From the NCBI GenBank assembly GCA_964452465.1, contig CAYVMD010000023.1:1-32625 (forward strand): a stretch of 32,625 nt of DNA, written 5' to 3'. Both the position numbers and the translations under genes were made by a program. The notes beneath the pieces are model-generated. The model had not been told where the DNA came from. It saw only the letters and a program-made list of their open reading frames with translations, and ran no database searches. The DNA is from CAYVMD01 sp964452465 (GTDB taxonomy: Bacteria; Armatimonadota; JACIXR01). Below, piece after piece: positions 8,101 to 15,296 of this stretch. Within the stretch, counting starts at the first letter, position 1; every line of letters begins with the position of its first letter.

Positions 8101-8968
8101 GCTGGACCCTTGGGGTATCCTGAGGAATATCTACGCCATTCGCTCGCCCTTCGAGGATCCGGAAAGCGTTTCCTTTAAGAGTTTGAATTTGAAGGTAAGG
8201 GATGGGAGGATCGTCATAAATAGCGAAGCCATCATCTGGGACGCCTCCGTAAAGGGAAATTCCCTGGTCCTGAAACTTCGTTCCCTAAATTATAAACAGC
8301 CGATTGCCACTTACACTGTAGTGGCATCCGTGACCTCTCCCACCGCCGTTTACAAGGACGACGAGGAATTGACGACGGATAAGGAGAAGGATGATTGGTG
8401 GTCCTACGACGGGAGTAAGGGTGGGCTTTTGATAATAAAGCTGAAGCACGCCCAACCTGCCAAAGTGATCACCTTGAGGATCGAAGGGATCGAGCCCAGA
8501 GAGAATAGGGTGCCTTTCCTTTCTTCCACGCTGGATTGGAGGTTCGATACGGATGGTGATGTAGAGGGTTGGGCGGAGACGCACGACCTTGCTCCCTTCC
8601 AGGTCTCGGGAGGAACTTTGAGGACTAGGTCCACCGGCGGGGATCCCTATATGACAAGCCCCCTCATAAGGGCGGAGGCGAATAGATATCCCTATGTCTC
8701 CCTGAGGATGAAGGTGAAGGTCCCCCCGGGAGGCGTCCCCGATGGACAGATCTTCTGGACGAGGGAGGACGAACCTTTCGCCTCAGAGCAAAAGAGCATG
8801 CATTTCCCCCTCATCCCCGATGGGGAGTTTCATGTCTATAATGTGAGGGTTGCGGATTCCCCCGAGTGGAGGGGAACGATAACCCAGCTAAGGCTCGATC
8901 CGGGAAGCGGAACCGGCATAGAGGCGGAGATAGACTGGATCAAATTGAGCGAGAAGCCCGAGGAATGA
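5165..8968 (+). CDS. Large secreted multidomain protein with alpha/alpha-barrel, probable polysaccharide-active enzyme
   Basis: 1267 residues. A signal peptide (residues 1-27, ending SLWAQ) means export. Visible order: a carbohydrate-binding-like jelly roll (about 28-200, beginning VSNGGFEE and ending with a GEVIIDDIEY edge strand); two NEW3/CARDB-like Ig domains (about 205-295 and 300-397) with NTGDEEGKGIQVSLEPPAG and ENKGLGSAQDVQLSLSLP; a long beta-sandwich (about 410-700); a helical repeat region like an (alpha/alpha)6 barrel (about 725-955, with LATQREDGSWGF and DTSIGTCTFLNGR); and a C-terminal beta domain (about 1120-1267) ending in a DWIKLSE strand. A beta-sandwich followed by a helical barrel is typical of polysaccharide lyases and several glycosidase families. 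I cannot name the catalytic residues or the family. AAGGAGGG precedes the ATG by five to six bases. Confidence 0.85.
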   Translation: MEKIGDGRGFIILLSILMGMALSLWAQVSNGGFEEIKNNFPADWVGYVAGKGKAVVEPTREAHTGSYAILLRADKDSVAGLNRVYPAGQPGQEIPDIGALCPKKKGVFTFWYNVSKAGKDNVRFYIIPMKSDNLEMGGGRATYIIPSIFAGDGRWHFGVLAYDYTRSPEVRTVQIAPRINEGGTNAEGEVIIDDIEYHERFGAHIVPILHEVKGDYFLCTFENTGDEEGKGIQVSLEPPAGVEVEGGTRTIDIKPGERVSVKWQLKGEAKGKAEFLLRWQAGPQREESISLPVVYEPILEITHFDFSHSLLIRGKTYPLKITVENKGLGSAQDVQLSLSLPAPWEPKKIEKTFPLIKPNSKEEWVYEVKVVREGIYSVKLTLQCQGKKEEREIQVVASKPFPSPSPFAIPASARVGVDEKKDYVLIQNDYLRLLFVNNPFGYGVFSLDVKGRGGWKRMATAISFAHLFYKIAEAKEREALLYASSYRKNVGRSRAQLTFPIVFQGDDGVTWKMEVTFSLLEGEKKIWMGWTLQTNKQAQLLAIHSPRLYVGEGEFGEDKDYALFPGLYYMLKGESSIDTEFGDPPFNDQHAPHPYKVTIPLITLVKDNHLVGIMWDPLQKWNGVDICPSALFASPNWLEGKDNHLFGLFLPSIPKYVRENTEKAEKPYILLPEQKLSLQCWFIGGYPMDIVDSTDFYFEQFGVPPLPRPIRSYEEEVQLCGGTEIPPRFLRLVGGINSLAQRCAQDLATQREDGSWGFRMDPQNTEMLRRFNPKRETLGREGDTSIGTCTFLNGRATGLLRYARYTLNQIALEAGMKALKFIDENFVRPEGAQTWEIPLHAPDILASANGVHLYLEAYRLTGEKKYLEKAIFWAKTGLPFVYMWKAPDRPHMMLYATTPIFGVSFYNAAPWFGIPVQWCGLDYAYALLQLANYDSKFPWKQIAEGITRCAMEMQEAVGEHKGKYPDSVNLMSYVKNGPWLDPWGILRNIYAIRSPFEDPESVSFKSLNLKVRDGRIVINSEAIIWDASVKGNSLVLKLRSLNYKQPIATYTVVASVTSPTAVYKDDEELTTDKEKDDWWSYDGSKGGLLIIKLKHAQPAKVITLRIEGIEPRENRVPFLSSTLDWRFDTDGDVEGWAETHDLAPFQVSGGTLRTRSTGGDPYMTSPLIRAEANRYPYVSLRMKVKVPPGGVPDGQIFWTREDEPFASEQKSMHFPLIPDGEFHVYNVRVADSPEWRGTITQLRLDPGSGTGIEAEIDWIKLSEKPEE

Positions 8969-8981
8969 GGGGGGAAATTGC

Positions 8982-10079
8982 TTAGGGCGGTTCGAGGTTT
9001 TCCCCGTAGGCTATACGGTTGAGTAGGTGCCGGTAGTAGAGGAAATTCTCCAAGGGGACGTCGGGAGGAATGGCGTGATCCACATGGGGGATATACCCTC
9101 CCTCTTCTATCAGCGCTATTACCTTTGTTACTTCTTCGTATATCCTCCTTCTTCCCTGCGCCAACGCCCTTTTATCTATCCCGCCGAGCATGCGAAGGTC
9201 CTTGCCATATACCTTCCTCAGTTCTAAGGGGTCGTTCCCCGCTGCGATCTCCACCGGCGAGAAGCCATCCACCCCAGAATCGAGCCAGCATTTTATGAGA
9301 GGCCCCGGGTAGCCATCGCTATCCACTATCACCAATTCCACTCCCTTCCCCCGGAGGAATTCCACGAACTTCTTGTAATGAGGCATCATGAACCTCTTGA
9401 ACATCTCGGGGGAGATCATAGGTCTCCCCTTGAATGCCATATCCTCGGAAAGGATTGCTATATCCACCTTGGTGGTGGATAGCGCTCTCTCCAGGCAATC
9501 GATGAGAAAATCCCGCACGAACCCCATCATCTCCTCCATCCACCCCGGATCGTCATAGAATGTCAGGCACATGTTATGGAGCCCCATCCATTGCCTTATC
9601 GTCCAGAAGAGGAAGGGAACGACCACGCAGACGGGTGCGAGGATCTCCTTGTAGAACTTACATAGGGAATCCCAATTGGAGGGATAACGTTCCGGGCTTT
9701 TGCTGTTATACCTTTTCTTCATCTCCAGGAAATCTTCCCTTTTTTCAACGGGGAACTTGAGCCAGGTGCGGGTGACGAAACCGGGCGTCTTTATCTCCTT
9801 GAAGTCCTTCCTCAATGCCCCTTCGCTATCTATCCATATCTTGTATTCATCCGTCTCCTCCAGGATTTTCTCCTCGAAGGGGGGGCAATGTCCCAAATTT
9901 AGGGGCAAAGCGATGGGGTAGGGGTCCAAATCGGCATATGTTTCTGCCGAGATCCCCTGAGGTAAGCCCTGCTTATACCATTCCCAGAGCGTCGCTTCCC
10001 TTATCCCCCACTCCACCAAGGGAATCCTGTCCACGGGCTGAAACTTAAGGGTCCTTACGAATCTCTCCCTGGCATTCAT
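8982..10079 (-). CDS. URO-D superfamily protein (not HemE), coupled to a glycosidase
   Basis: 365 residues with the URO-D TIM-barrel pattern: N-terminal NARERFVRTLKFQPVDRIP, a central SEDMAFKGRPMISPEMF block and a C-terminal HAIPPDVPLENF. It lacks the MtaA zinc motif HxC; the matching position reads Asp253-x-Asp255-Gly-Tyr, with His335 near the C-terminus as a possible ligand. HemE activity is unlikely because the usual HemE N-terminal arginine motif is not seen. Its start overlaps the stop of the upstream glycosidase gene in an ATGA, so the two proteins are probably made together. Proteins of this kind are common beside sugar-degradation genes in several candidate phyla; their reaction is not established. 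A corrinoid methyltransferase or demethylase role on sugar-derived substrates is one possibility. Confidence 0.85.
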   Translation of the reverse strand: MNARERFVRTLKFQPVDRIPLVEWGIREATLWEWYKQGLPQGISAETYADLDPYPIALPLNLGHCPPFEEKILEETDEYKIWIDSEGALRKDFKEIKTPGFVTRTWLKFPVEKREDFLEMKKRYNSKSPERYPSNWDSLCKFYKEILAPVCVVVPFLFWTIRQWMGLHNMCLTFYDDPGWMEEMMGFVRDFLIDCLERALSTTKVDIAILSEDMAFKGRPMISPEMFKRFMMPHYKKFVEFLRGKGVELVIVDSDGYPGPLIKCWLDSGVDGFSPVEIAAGNDPLELRKVYGKDLRMLGGIDKRALAQGRRRIYEEVTKVIALIEEGGYIPHVDHAIPPDVPLENFLYYRHLLNRIAYGENLEPP

Positions 10080-11563
10080 CTGGCGATGTTGAGATAAGCC
10101 TCGTTCGCTTCCCTTACCCTCCTCAGTAATTCCTTATAGGTCTTTTCGTCTATGCGGAATTCCTCCCTCCCCACCCCGGGAGGATTCTCCACTATGTGGC
10201 AATCCACCATCTCATTCCAACTGTAGTAGCCCAATCCCTCGCATAGCTTTGCTATATCCTCCCCGAAATCCTTATCTATCCACAGGCTCACCCTATAGCA
10301 GAAGATCACCTTCTGTCCCCTCCTTTTCAACTTCCCTATCTCCTCTATCTCCCTCGGGGTAAGACGTCCCTGAGTTCCTCTTATGAGGACGATATCGGCG
10401 AAGCGAACTATCTCGGGAAGACAAGCCCTGCCCCATTGATAGGAGAGGGCATGGGGATGTAGGGAGCCAAATTGATAGGGTACCTCTGCGAGGAAGAGGA
10501 GATTGGGATACCTCTTGAGGAGCTCCCTCTTTATCCCCTCGAAGGCGAGATCGCAAAGTTCGGCGCGGAAGCGGGCGTGCTCCATCACTGCTATCGGCTG
10601 GAGGGGCTGATCTATGCGGGAGTAATCAAATATCTCTTTATTTCTTGGGTCTATCTCTGCAAAATCCCTATATCTGGTCCCCCAAAGGGCGTTGAGGGAT
10701 TGGATATCGTTCTTATAGCGTTTCCTCAACCACTCCTGGAATAGACGATTCGTCTCCTCGTCGAAGGCGGTGAAGTCCATCTCGCAAGAAAGGGATATCA
10801 CGGGACGCTCCTTCCCTTCCCAAAGGACCCTAAGGATCCTTCCCTCCTTGAGATATCTATTGATATAGGCGGAGACATAGGAGATGAGATAACGCTTGAA
10901 CTCCTCGCTATACACCTTAGGCTGGGTAGGCTTCCCATCCTGGTCAACGCTAAGGGGAATGGGTGGGATGTTATAGAGTTGTCCCGCTATCTTCGCCCTA
11001 TCTCCCACCGTTATGTCCCAACCGCAATGTGCCTCCAGCCAGGGGACGATGTAAAATCCCGCCTCCTTGGCTAATCTGTGTTCCCTATCCAGCCATTTCC
11101 AATTGCCATCCAACATCTGGGAGAATTCGTGATCCACGAGGATGGTGTTAAAGCCCAAGCCCTTGAGGTTTTTAAGATCCCTTCTAATGGCGGAATCGTC
11201 GTTCTTCCACGGTTCCCACCAATGCCCGAAGAAGTAGATGCAGAGGAGGGGTTCACCGTCGGGAAGGTGCAAGGGCTGAAGCGCTTTCTTATTCCTTTTC
11301 CTCAAGCCTCCTTCCTCCCCAATAGATGGATCGAGCGAGGGTTGAAATTCCCTCCCGACTGCGTTGAAGTTAGCTCTCTTTATCGCCCTCAAATCCTCCC
11401 ATCGCAGCGAGAGGTCGTAGTGGATGTGAGGATAGGGAATGTAATTGCTCACCCAGCGCCACTGCGCCAAGGGTTGTCCCCATACCAGCAGGGTAGTAAT
11501 GAGAAAGAATAAACTTCTTACACCATAAATCTTTATGGGTTTACATTGCCATAACAATAACAC
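10076..11563 (-). CDS. Secreted GH42-like (clan GH-A) glycoside hydrolase
   Basis: 495 residues with a signal peptide (hydrophobic core about 17-28, cleavage near QPLAQ). A TIM-barrel pattern of clan GH-A follows. Glu261 in LSCEMDF is the likely acid/base, followed by the GH42-type block EWLRKRY...LNALWGTRYRDFAEI. Glu360 in FLAEVPYQFG is the likely nucleophile. This resembles a trimmed beta-galactosidase-like fold; the substrate cannot be read from the sequence. The start is GTG (minus-strand codon 11561-11563), seven bases after AGGAGG. An ATG two bases upstream is in another frame and closes after ten codons. It is the first gene of a two-gene operon with the URO-D protein. Confidence 0.85.
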   Translation of the reverse strand: MLLLWQCKPIKIYGVRSLFFLITTLLVWGQPLAQWRWVSNYIPYPHIHYDLSLRWEDLRAIKRANFNAVGREFQPSLDPSIGEEGGLRKRNKKALQPLHLPDGEPLLCIYFFGHWWEPWKNDDSAIRRDLKNLKGLGFNTILVDHEFSQMLDGNWKWLDREHRLAKEAGFYIVPWLEAHCGWDITVGDRAKIAGQLYNIPPIPLSVDQDGKPTQPKVYSEEFKRYLISYVSAYINRYLKEGRILRVLWEGKERPVISLSCEMDFTAFDEETNRLFQEWLRKRYKNDIQSLNALWGTRYRDFAEIDPRNKEIFDYSRIDQPLQPIAVMEHARFRAELCDLAFEGIKRELLKRYPNLLFLAEVPYQFGSLHPHALSYQWGRACLPEIVRFADIVLIRGTQGRLTPREIEEIGKLKRRGQKVIFCYRVSLWIDKDFGEDIAKLCEGLGYYSWNEMVDCHIVENPPGVGREEFRIDEKTYKELLRRVREANEAYLNIAR

Positions 11564-12037
11564 ATCCCAACCTCCTATGTAAGTGGCTTCGTTTTTCTAA
11601 ATTCTGCACATTGATAATCTATTTGAAAAGATTTTTTGGCCCGCCTCGCATTACATTTAGCGGTCATCGTAAAGAAACCCATCCAAAACAGATTCACTGG
11701 CTGGACAGGGCTCAGGGCACTAAAGAATAAGGCGGTGGTGGGAGCAAATTTAGCCTTTGAGGATATCCTAAAGGCAATGCTAATTCCCCTACAGCAGAGT
11801 GGAGCTCCCCGAGGGGAGAGGAAGGATGAATGGATAGATATTTTTGCTCATGAGAGACAAGTTCGGGGGCTTAACCGTGGTTAATCCAAAAGCGATTTCG
11901 AATGGGTTTCATTTAAAGGGAAGATGAAGGTAAGGACATAATGCTACAGAAGGGAAAGTCCAAACTACCTGCCCCTTCTTCGGCATTTTAGCAACGCTTT
12001 TTGGGATTTCATAGGAGGAGTAGGGAAGGTTAGAGTC
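11564..12037. other. 474-base stretch without a supported gene
   Basis: The right part (12014-12037) contains only the 3' side of the repeat gene and the left part only the 5' leader of the glycosidase gene. One 82-codon plus-strand frame (11636-11884, TTG start) has no ribosome binding site and no family I recognise. A long hairpin lies at 11940-11987. No tRNA, CRISPR, insertion sequence or riboswitch pattern is visible. Confidence 0.5.
11940..11987. other. Imperfect hairpin 3' of the propeller-repeat gene
   Basis: AATGC (11940-11944) pairs with GCATT (11983-11987) and AGAAGGG (11948-11954) with CCCTTCT (11973-11979), separated by a 3x3 internal loop. The apical loop is about 18 bases. It lies some 50 bases beyond the stop of the minus-strand repeat gene. 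No U-tract follows in that direction, so a 3' stabiliser is as likely as a terminator. Confidence 0.3.
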
Positions 12038-13201
12038 TTATCGATCTATATTCATCACCTTCCACCACAGCTCCCTCCCTTTCCTTGCCCCGAAGGCGAT
12101 TTTCTTACCATCGGGGCTGAAGGTAGGCCGGACAATCCAGTCGAACATTTCCCCCTTCTTTCCATCTATAACCATCAACCACTTCTCGCCTTTCCTTGCC
12201 TTATAGGCGATCCTTTTGCCATCAGGGCTGAAAATGAGGTCCTCAACCTCGTCAAATTTCTCTCCCTTCTTTCCATCTATGACCATTAACCATTTTTCTC
12301 CTTCCCTTGCGGGGTAGGCAATCCTTTTGCCATCGGGACTGAAGACGGCGTAAGGTGGAGAGTCGATATACTGCTCCTTCTCATATCCGACCATATCGAA
12401 TGGTGCCCCTTTCTTACCATCTATAACCATGAACATCTTCCCTCCCTTCTCTGCCCGGAAGGCGATCCTCTTGCCATCAGGACTGAAGACGGGGTCATCG
12501 ACATCGTCGAATTCCTCGCTCTTCTTGCCATCTACGATTATGAAATACTTTTCGTCCTTACCTGCTATATAAGCGATCCTTTTCCCATCAGGGCTGAAGA
12601 TAGGTTCTCCAACCATGTCGAATTTTTCCCCCTTCTTCCCATCTATAACCATGAACCATTTCTCGCCTTTCTTCGCCCTATAGGCAACTCTTTTACTATC
12701 AGGGCTGAAAACAGCGTAAGGTTGGAAGTGGGTATACTCCTCCTCATCATATACAACTATGTCAAATTTTTCCCCCTTCTTCCCATCTACAACCATAAAC
12801 CACCTCTTTCCTTCCCTTGCATAATAGGCGATCCTCTTGCCATCGGGACTAAACATGGGCTTCCTCACCATATCGAATTTCTCTCCCTTCTTCCCATCTA
12901 CAACCACCAACCACTTTTCGCCTTCCCTTGCTCTATAGGCGATCCTTTTGCCGTCGGGGCTGAAGATGGGCTCTCCCACCTCATCGAATTCTTCCCCCNN
13001 NNNNNNNNNNNNNNNNNNNNNNNNNNNNNNNNNNNNNNNNNNNNNNNNNNNNNNNNNNNNNNNNNNNNNNNNNNNNNNNNNNNNNNNNNNNNNNNNNNTG
13101 CTCGCGTTAGTTCTTTCCGCCAAGAGGGGGAGAAGAAGCACCAAGCCAATAACCACCACCAGGATGCCCAAAGGACTCTCGTAAAACTTCCTATCTCCCA
13201 T
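12038..13201 (-). CDS. Membrane-anchored or exported WD40-like beta-propeller repeat protein, interrupted by assembly gap
   Basis: The N-terminus (MGDRKFYESPLGILVVVIGL...) is one membrane segment or uncleaved signal ending near LLPLLAERTNAS; the rest is a run of TolB-like PD40 repeats. Eight copies are visible, each with FSPD(G/S)K(R/K)(I/V)A(Y/F) followed by MV(I/V)DGKKGE(K/M)FD. Spacing is 36-37 residues, with longer units (about 49-51) where a YDEEEY/YEKEQY insertion occurs. A 100-N run sits between the membrane segment and the first visible repeat, so true length, repeat number and even frame continuity are unknown; 387 codons is only nominal. GGAGG lies nine bases before the ATG. Function is unknown; such propellers usually bind proteins or act as extracytoplasmic scaffolds. 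No catalytic motif is seen. Confidence 0.75.
   Translation of the reverse strand: MGDRKFYESPLGILVVVIGLVLLLPLLAERTNASXXXXXXXXXXXXXXXXXXXXXXXXXXXXXXXXXXGEEFDEVGEPIFSPDGKRIAYRAREGEKWLVVVDGKKGEKFDMVRKPMFSPDGKRIAYYAREGKRWFMVVDGKKGEKFDIVVYDEEEYTHFQPYAVFSPDSKRVAYRAKKGEKWFMVIDGKKGEKFDMVGEPIFSPDGKRIAYIAGKDEKYFIIVDGKKSEEFDDVDDPVFSPDGKRIAFRAEKGGKMFMVIDGKKGAPFDMVGYEKEQYIDSPPYAVFSPDGKRIAYPAREGEKWLMVIDGKKGEKFDEVEDLIFSPDGKRIAYKARKGEKWLMVIDGKKGEMFDWIVRPTFSPDGKKIAFGARKGRELWWKVMNIDR
12095..12998 (-). repeat. Tandem propeller-repeat array (eight copies visible)
   Basis: DNA-level repeats of the FSPDGKRIA / DGKKGEKFD coding unit recur every 108-150 bases and stay similar at nucleotide level: the minus-strand equivalents of GCCATCAGGGCTGAA and CTTCTTTCCATCTA return in each unit. 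This suggests recent duplication or gene conversion. The array abuts the N gap, as expected if the assembler could not resolve it. Confidence 0.7.
12999..13098. other. Assembly gap (100 N)
   Basis: Exactly 100 N, the conventional placeholder for a gap of unknown length. It lies inside the repeat gene, so the missing sequence may be longer or shorter and may hold more repeat units. Confidence 0.98.
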
Positions 13202-13228
13202 ATCCTCTCGCCTCCTTACCTAAACCTC

Positions 13229-13245
13229 GTAGCCTCTCAGGCTAC
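13229..13245 (-). other. Perfect inverted repeat in the leader of the repeat gene
   Basis: GTAGCC (13229-13234), a TCTCA loop and GGCTAC (13240-13245) form a 6-bp stem just upstream of the ribosome binding site of the minus-strand repeat gene and downstream of its -10 box. It could be an operator or a 5' mRNA hairpin; neither is proven. Confidence 0.4.
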
Positions 13246-13252
13246 TACTAAG

Positions 13253-13281
13253 ATGATAAAACAGATCTAGGTTTTTGTAAA
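13253..13281 (-). promoter_or_regulatory. Promoter of the propeller-repeat gene
   Basis: On the minus strand TTTACA (13276-13281), a 17-base spacer and TATCAT (13253-13258), about 52 bases before the ATG. Confidence 0.55.
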
Positions 13282-13295
13282 TATGTCGTGCTTTC

Positions 13296-13325
13296 TTGCT
13301 AAGGGGTATCCAGGAGGGATACAAT
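13296..13325 (+). promoter_or_regulatory. Promoter of the secreted-protein operon
   Basis: TTGCTA (13296-13301), 18 bases and TACAAT (13320-13325). Transcription would begin near 13332, leaving a short leader with GAGGGAGG (13343-13350) before the ATG at 13356. Confidence 0.5.
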
Positions 13326-13355
13326 GAAAGCGATAATGCTTTGAGGGAGGTTGCG

Positions 13356-15296
13356 ATGGAACGGCGGGCTAATTTCCTTTTACTGCTCTTCCTGCTTCTC
13401 GGTGTATGGGCGGGAAGTTATCCCCTGCTTCGCTACACTACCTCTTGGATCGGCAATACATTCGAGGGTGCGGGTCCCAATGGAGAGGGACAGTGGGTGC
13501 AGAACATGATAGACGAAATAGAGGTCACGCCTGAAGGAGTAGTCATCACTGCTTCCACATGGGATGAGGCGGGACGTTGTACCGGTCTATATAAGGATGG
13601 GGATGTGAATACTCGTTGTCTCATGCAATTGGGTCACCCAGAGAAGGCTTGGGGATGGGGCACGGCGAGCTCAGCTGTTGCCGCATGGAGGGAATGGATA
13701 CTGATCGCCAATTTGGCGGGCGAGCTACTCCGCTTCCGCTGGAATCCTCCCGATATAAATTCAGTCCCCTATGTGGACCAGATAACCTACCTTGAGGAGG
13801 AAAAGGCAAAGGATAATCCAGCAATAGCGATGTCCGCACGAGAGGATGTGTTGGTTCTCCTCCTCAAATCGGGGGATGTCCAACTGAGGAGACTTGGCGA
13901 CCTCGCTTTAATCAACGCCTTTCGCCTTCCCGGAGCCACCGATGTGGTTATAGATCCCCAAAAGACGCTTTGGTTCATCGTGGGTAGAAAGGTCCTCCAT
14001 TATTCCCTCCAGGGCGAGAAGTTGGAGGGAGAGATCAGCGATGTGGGTAGACCCTCCGCCCTTGCTATCGATAACCAGGAGGGACTGCTCATGGTTTGCG
14101 ATGATGGTCCCGATCAGCAGGTGCTCTTCTACGATATCCGAAAGGGAGCTAAGTTGGTGAGGCGCTTCGGGGAGAGGGGAGGCTTGCGGGCGGGAACGCC
14201 TGGGCTCGTTGCCCCACAAAAGCTCTATGGCTTGCGGGGGGCGGGCACGGACCGGCAGGGAAACCTATATGTAGCCCTGTGTATCGGTCCCCAACAGGGA
14301 GCGGGGACGACGATTCGCTCATTCGACCCAGAGGGTAAACTCCGCTGGCAGGTGGAGAGCCATGCCTTCCTCGATTGCTATTCCATCGACCCCCAAAGCG
14401 ATGGAAGGGAGGTATACGGCGTCGATGAGATATTCACCCTGGACCTGGGGAAGCCCGTGGGAAAGGAATGGCGTTTGAAGGCGATAACCCTTGACCCCAT
14501 CCGCTATCCCCAGGATCCGCGCCTCGGCGATAGAGGGGCGGGCTTCTGCACCGCGATCCTCCGCCACCTCCAGGGGAGGAGGGTCCTATTCACCATTGGG
14601 CAGTATGCGGGTGGCGTTAACATCTTCCTCTTCGAACCTCCTCCCAGCCAGATAGCCTATTTCGTGAAGAGAATAGGGAAGGAAGGATGGGCTTGGGATG
14701 TGGACGAGAGAGGGGATATCTGGTGGGGGGATGCTCCACAAAGGAAGATCTATCGCTATCGTTTCCTCGGCTTTGCCTCCAATGGGACGCCCCTTTACTC
14801 CGAGGATAACCCCGATGTTTTCCCCTGGCCGGAAGGGTTTGAGGAAATAGGACGTATCCGTTATGTCCCCGAAACGGCTACCCTTTATATATCCGGCTAC
14901 ACAAAGGATAAGCCAGCTAAATCCTGGGGTCTCATGGGTAGCGTGCTGGCGCGCTATGATGGTTGGGTGGGGGGGAAGGCGAAGAAACGCTGGGAGATAA
15001 ACCTGCCCACCGATGACGAGGGTCTGCATCCCAAATCCTTCGATGTGGTAGGGGATTATGTCTTCACCGTGCAGTGCAAGCCCACGCAGGGCAAACCGGC
15101 GATGGTGAGCGTTTTCCGGGCGGACACGGGAAAACTCGTGGGAGTGATGGTGCCCGGCAAGGAGGTGGGAGGGAATAGCGGTTGGGTGGACATAACCCAC
15201 GGGATCAGGGCTTTCAAAAGGAAGAACGGCGAATATCTCGTCCTCGTGGAGGAAGATTGGAGGGGGAAGAACCTGCTCTACAGATGGAGACCCTGA
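13356..15296 (+). CDS. Secreted beta-propeller protein of unknown function
   Basis: 646 residues. The ATG at 13356 is preferred over an in-frame TTG at 13296 because it follows GAGGGAGG by five bases and makes a clean signal peptide (MERRANF, then a leucine-rich core ending VWAGS). The rest is beta-rich with recurring blade-like elements (SAREDVLVLLLKSGDVQLRRL, DPQKTLWFIVGRKVLHYSL, AIDNQEGLLMVCDDG, TDRQGNLYVALCIG, DVDERGDIWWGD), which recall NHL/SMP-30-type six-bladed propellers. There are no visible catalytic motifs, so binding or a lyase-like role are both open. The stop overlaps the next gene by 13 bases, so it is the first gene of an operon of three exported proteins. Confidence 0.8.
   Translation: MERRANFLLLLFLLLGVWAGSYPLLRYTTSWIGNTFEGAGPNGEGQWVQNMIDEIEVTPEGVVITASTWDEAGRCTGLYKDGDVNTRCLMQLGHPEKAWGWGTASSAVAAWREWILIANLAGELLRFRWNPPDINSVPYVDQITYLEEEKAKDNPAIAMSAREDVLVLLLKSGDVQLRRLGDLALINAFRLPGATDVVIDPQKTLWFIVGRKVLHYSLQGEKLEGEISDVGRPSALAIDNQEGLLMVCDDGPDQQVLFYDIRKGAKLVRRFGERGGLRAGTPGLVAPQKLYGLRGAGTDRQGNLYVALCIGPQQGAGTTIRSFDPEGKLRWQVESHAFLDCYSIDPQSDGREVYGVDEIFTLDLGKPVGKEWRLKAITLDPIRYPQDPRLGDRGAGFCTAILRHLQGRRVLFTIGQYAGGVNIFLFEPPPSQIAYFVKRIGKEGWAWDVDERGDIWWGDAPQRKIYRYRFLGFASNGTPLYSEDNPDVFPWPEGFEEIGRIRYVPETATLYISGYTKDKPAKSWGLMGSVLARYDGWVGGKAKKRWEINLPTDDEGLHPKSFDVVGDYVFTVQCKPTQGKPAMVSVFRADTGKLVGVMVPGKEVGGNSGWVDITHGIRAFKRKNGEYLVLVEEDWRGKNLLYRWRP

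Noticed and set aside
8969..9010. GGGGAAA / TTTCCCC inverted repeat between convergent genes as a two-way terminator
   Set aside because: The loop is about 20 bases and there is no U-tract on either strand.
8982..10079. Annotation as HemE, uroporphyrinogen decarboxylase
   Set aside because: HemE-specific N-terminal arginine motif is not seen, and the gene is coupled to a glycosidase with no heme genes around.
11948..11970. GGGAAAGTCC resembling the conserved RNase P RNA segment
   Set aside because: The rest of the RNase P consensus (GGGCTCC, the P4 strands and about 350 bases) is absent.
12095..12998. Repeat array as CRISPR
   Set aside because: Units are coding, of variable length and divergent, with in-frame FSPDGK motifs and no spacers.
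13324..13344. Six-codon leader peptide (MKAIML) after AGGAGGG before the propeller gene
   Set aside because: The ATG overlaps a good TACAAT -10 box, so transcription probably begins downstream of it.
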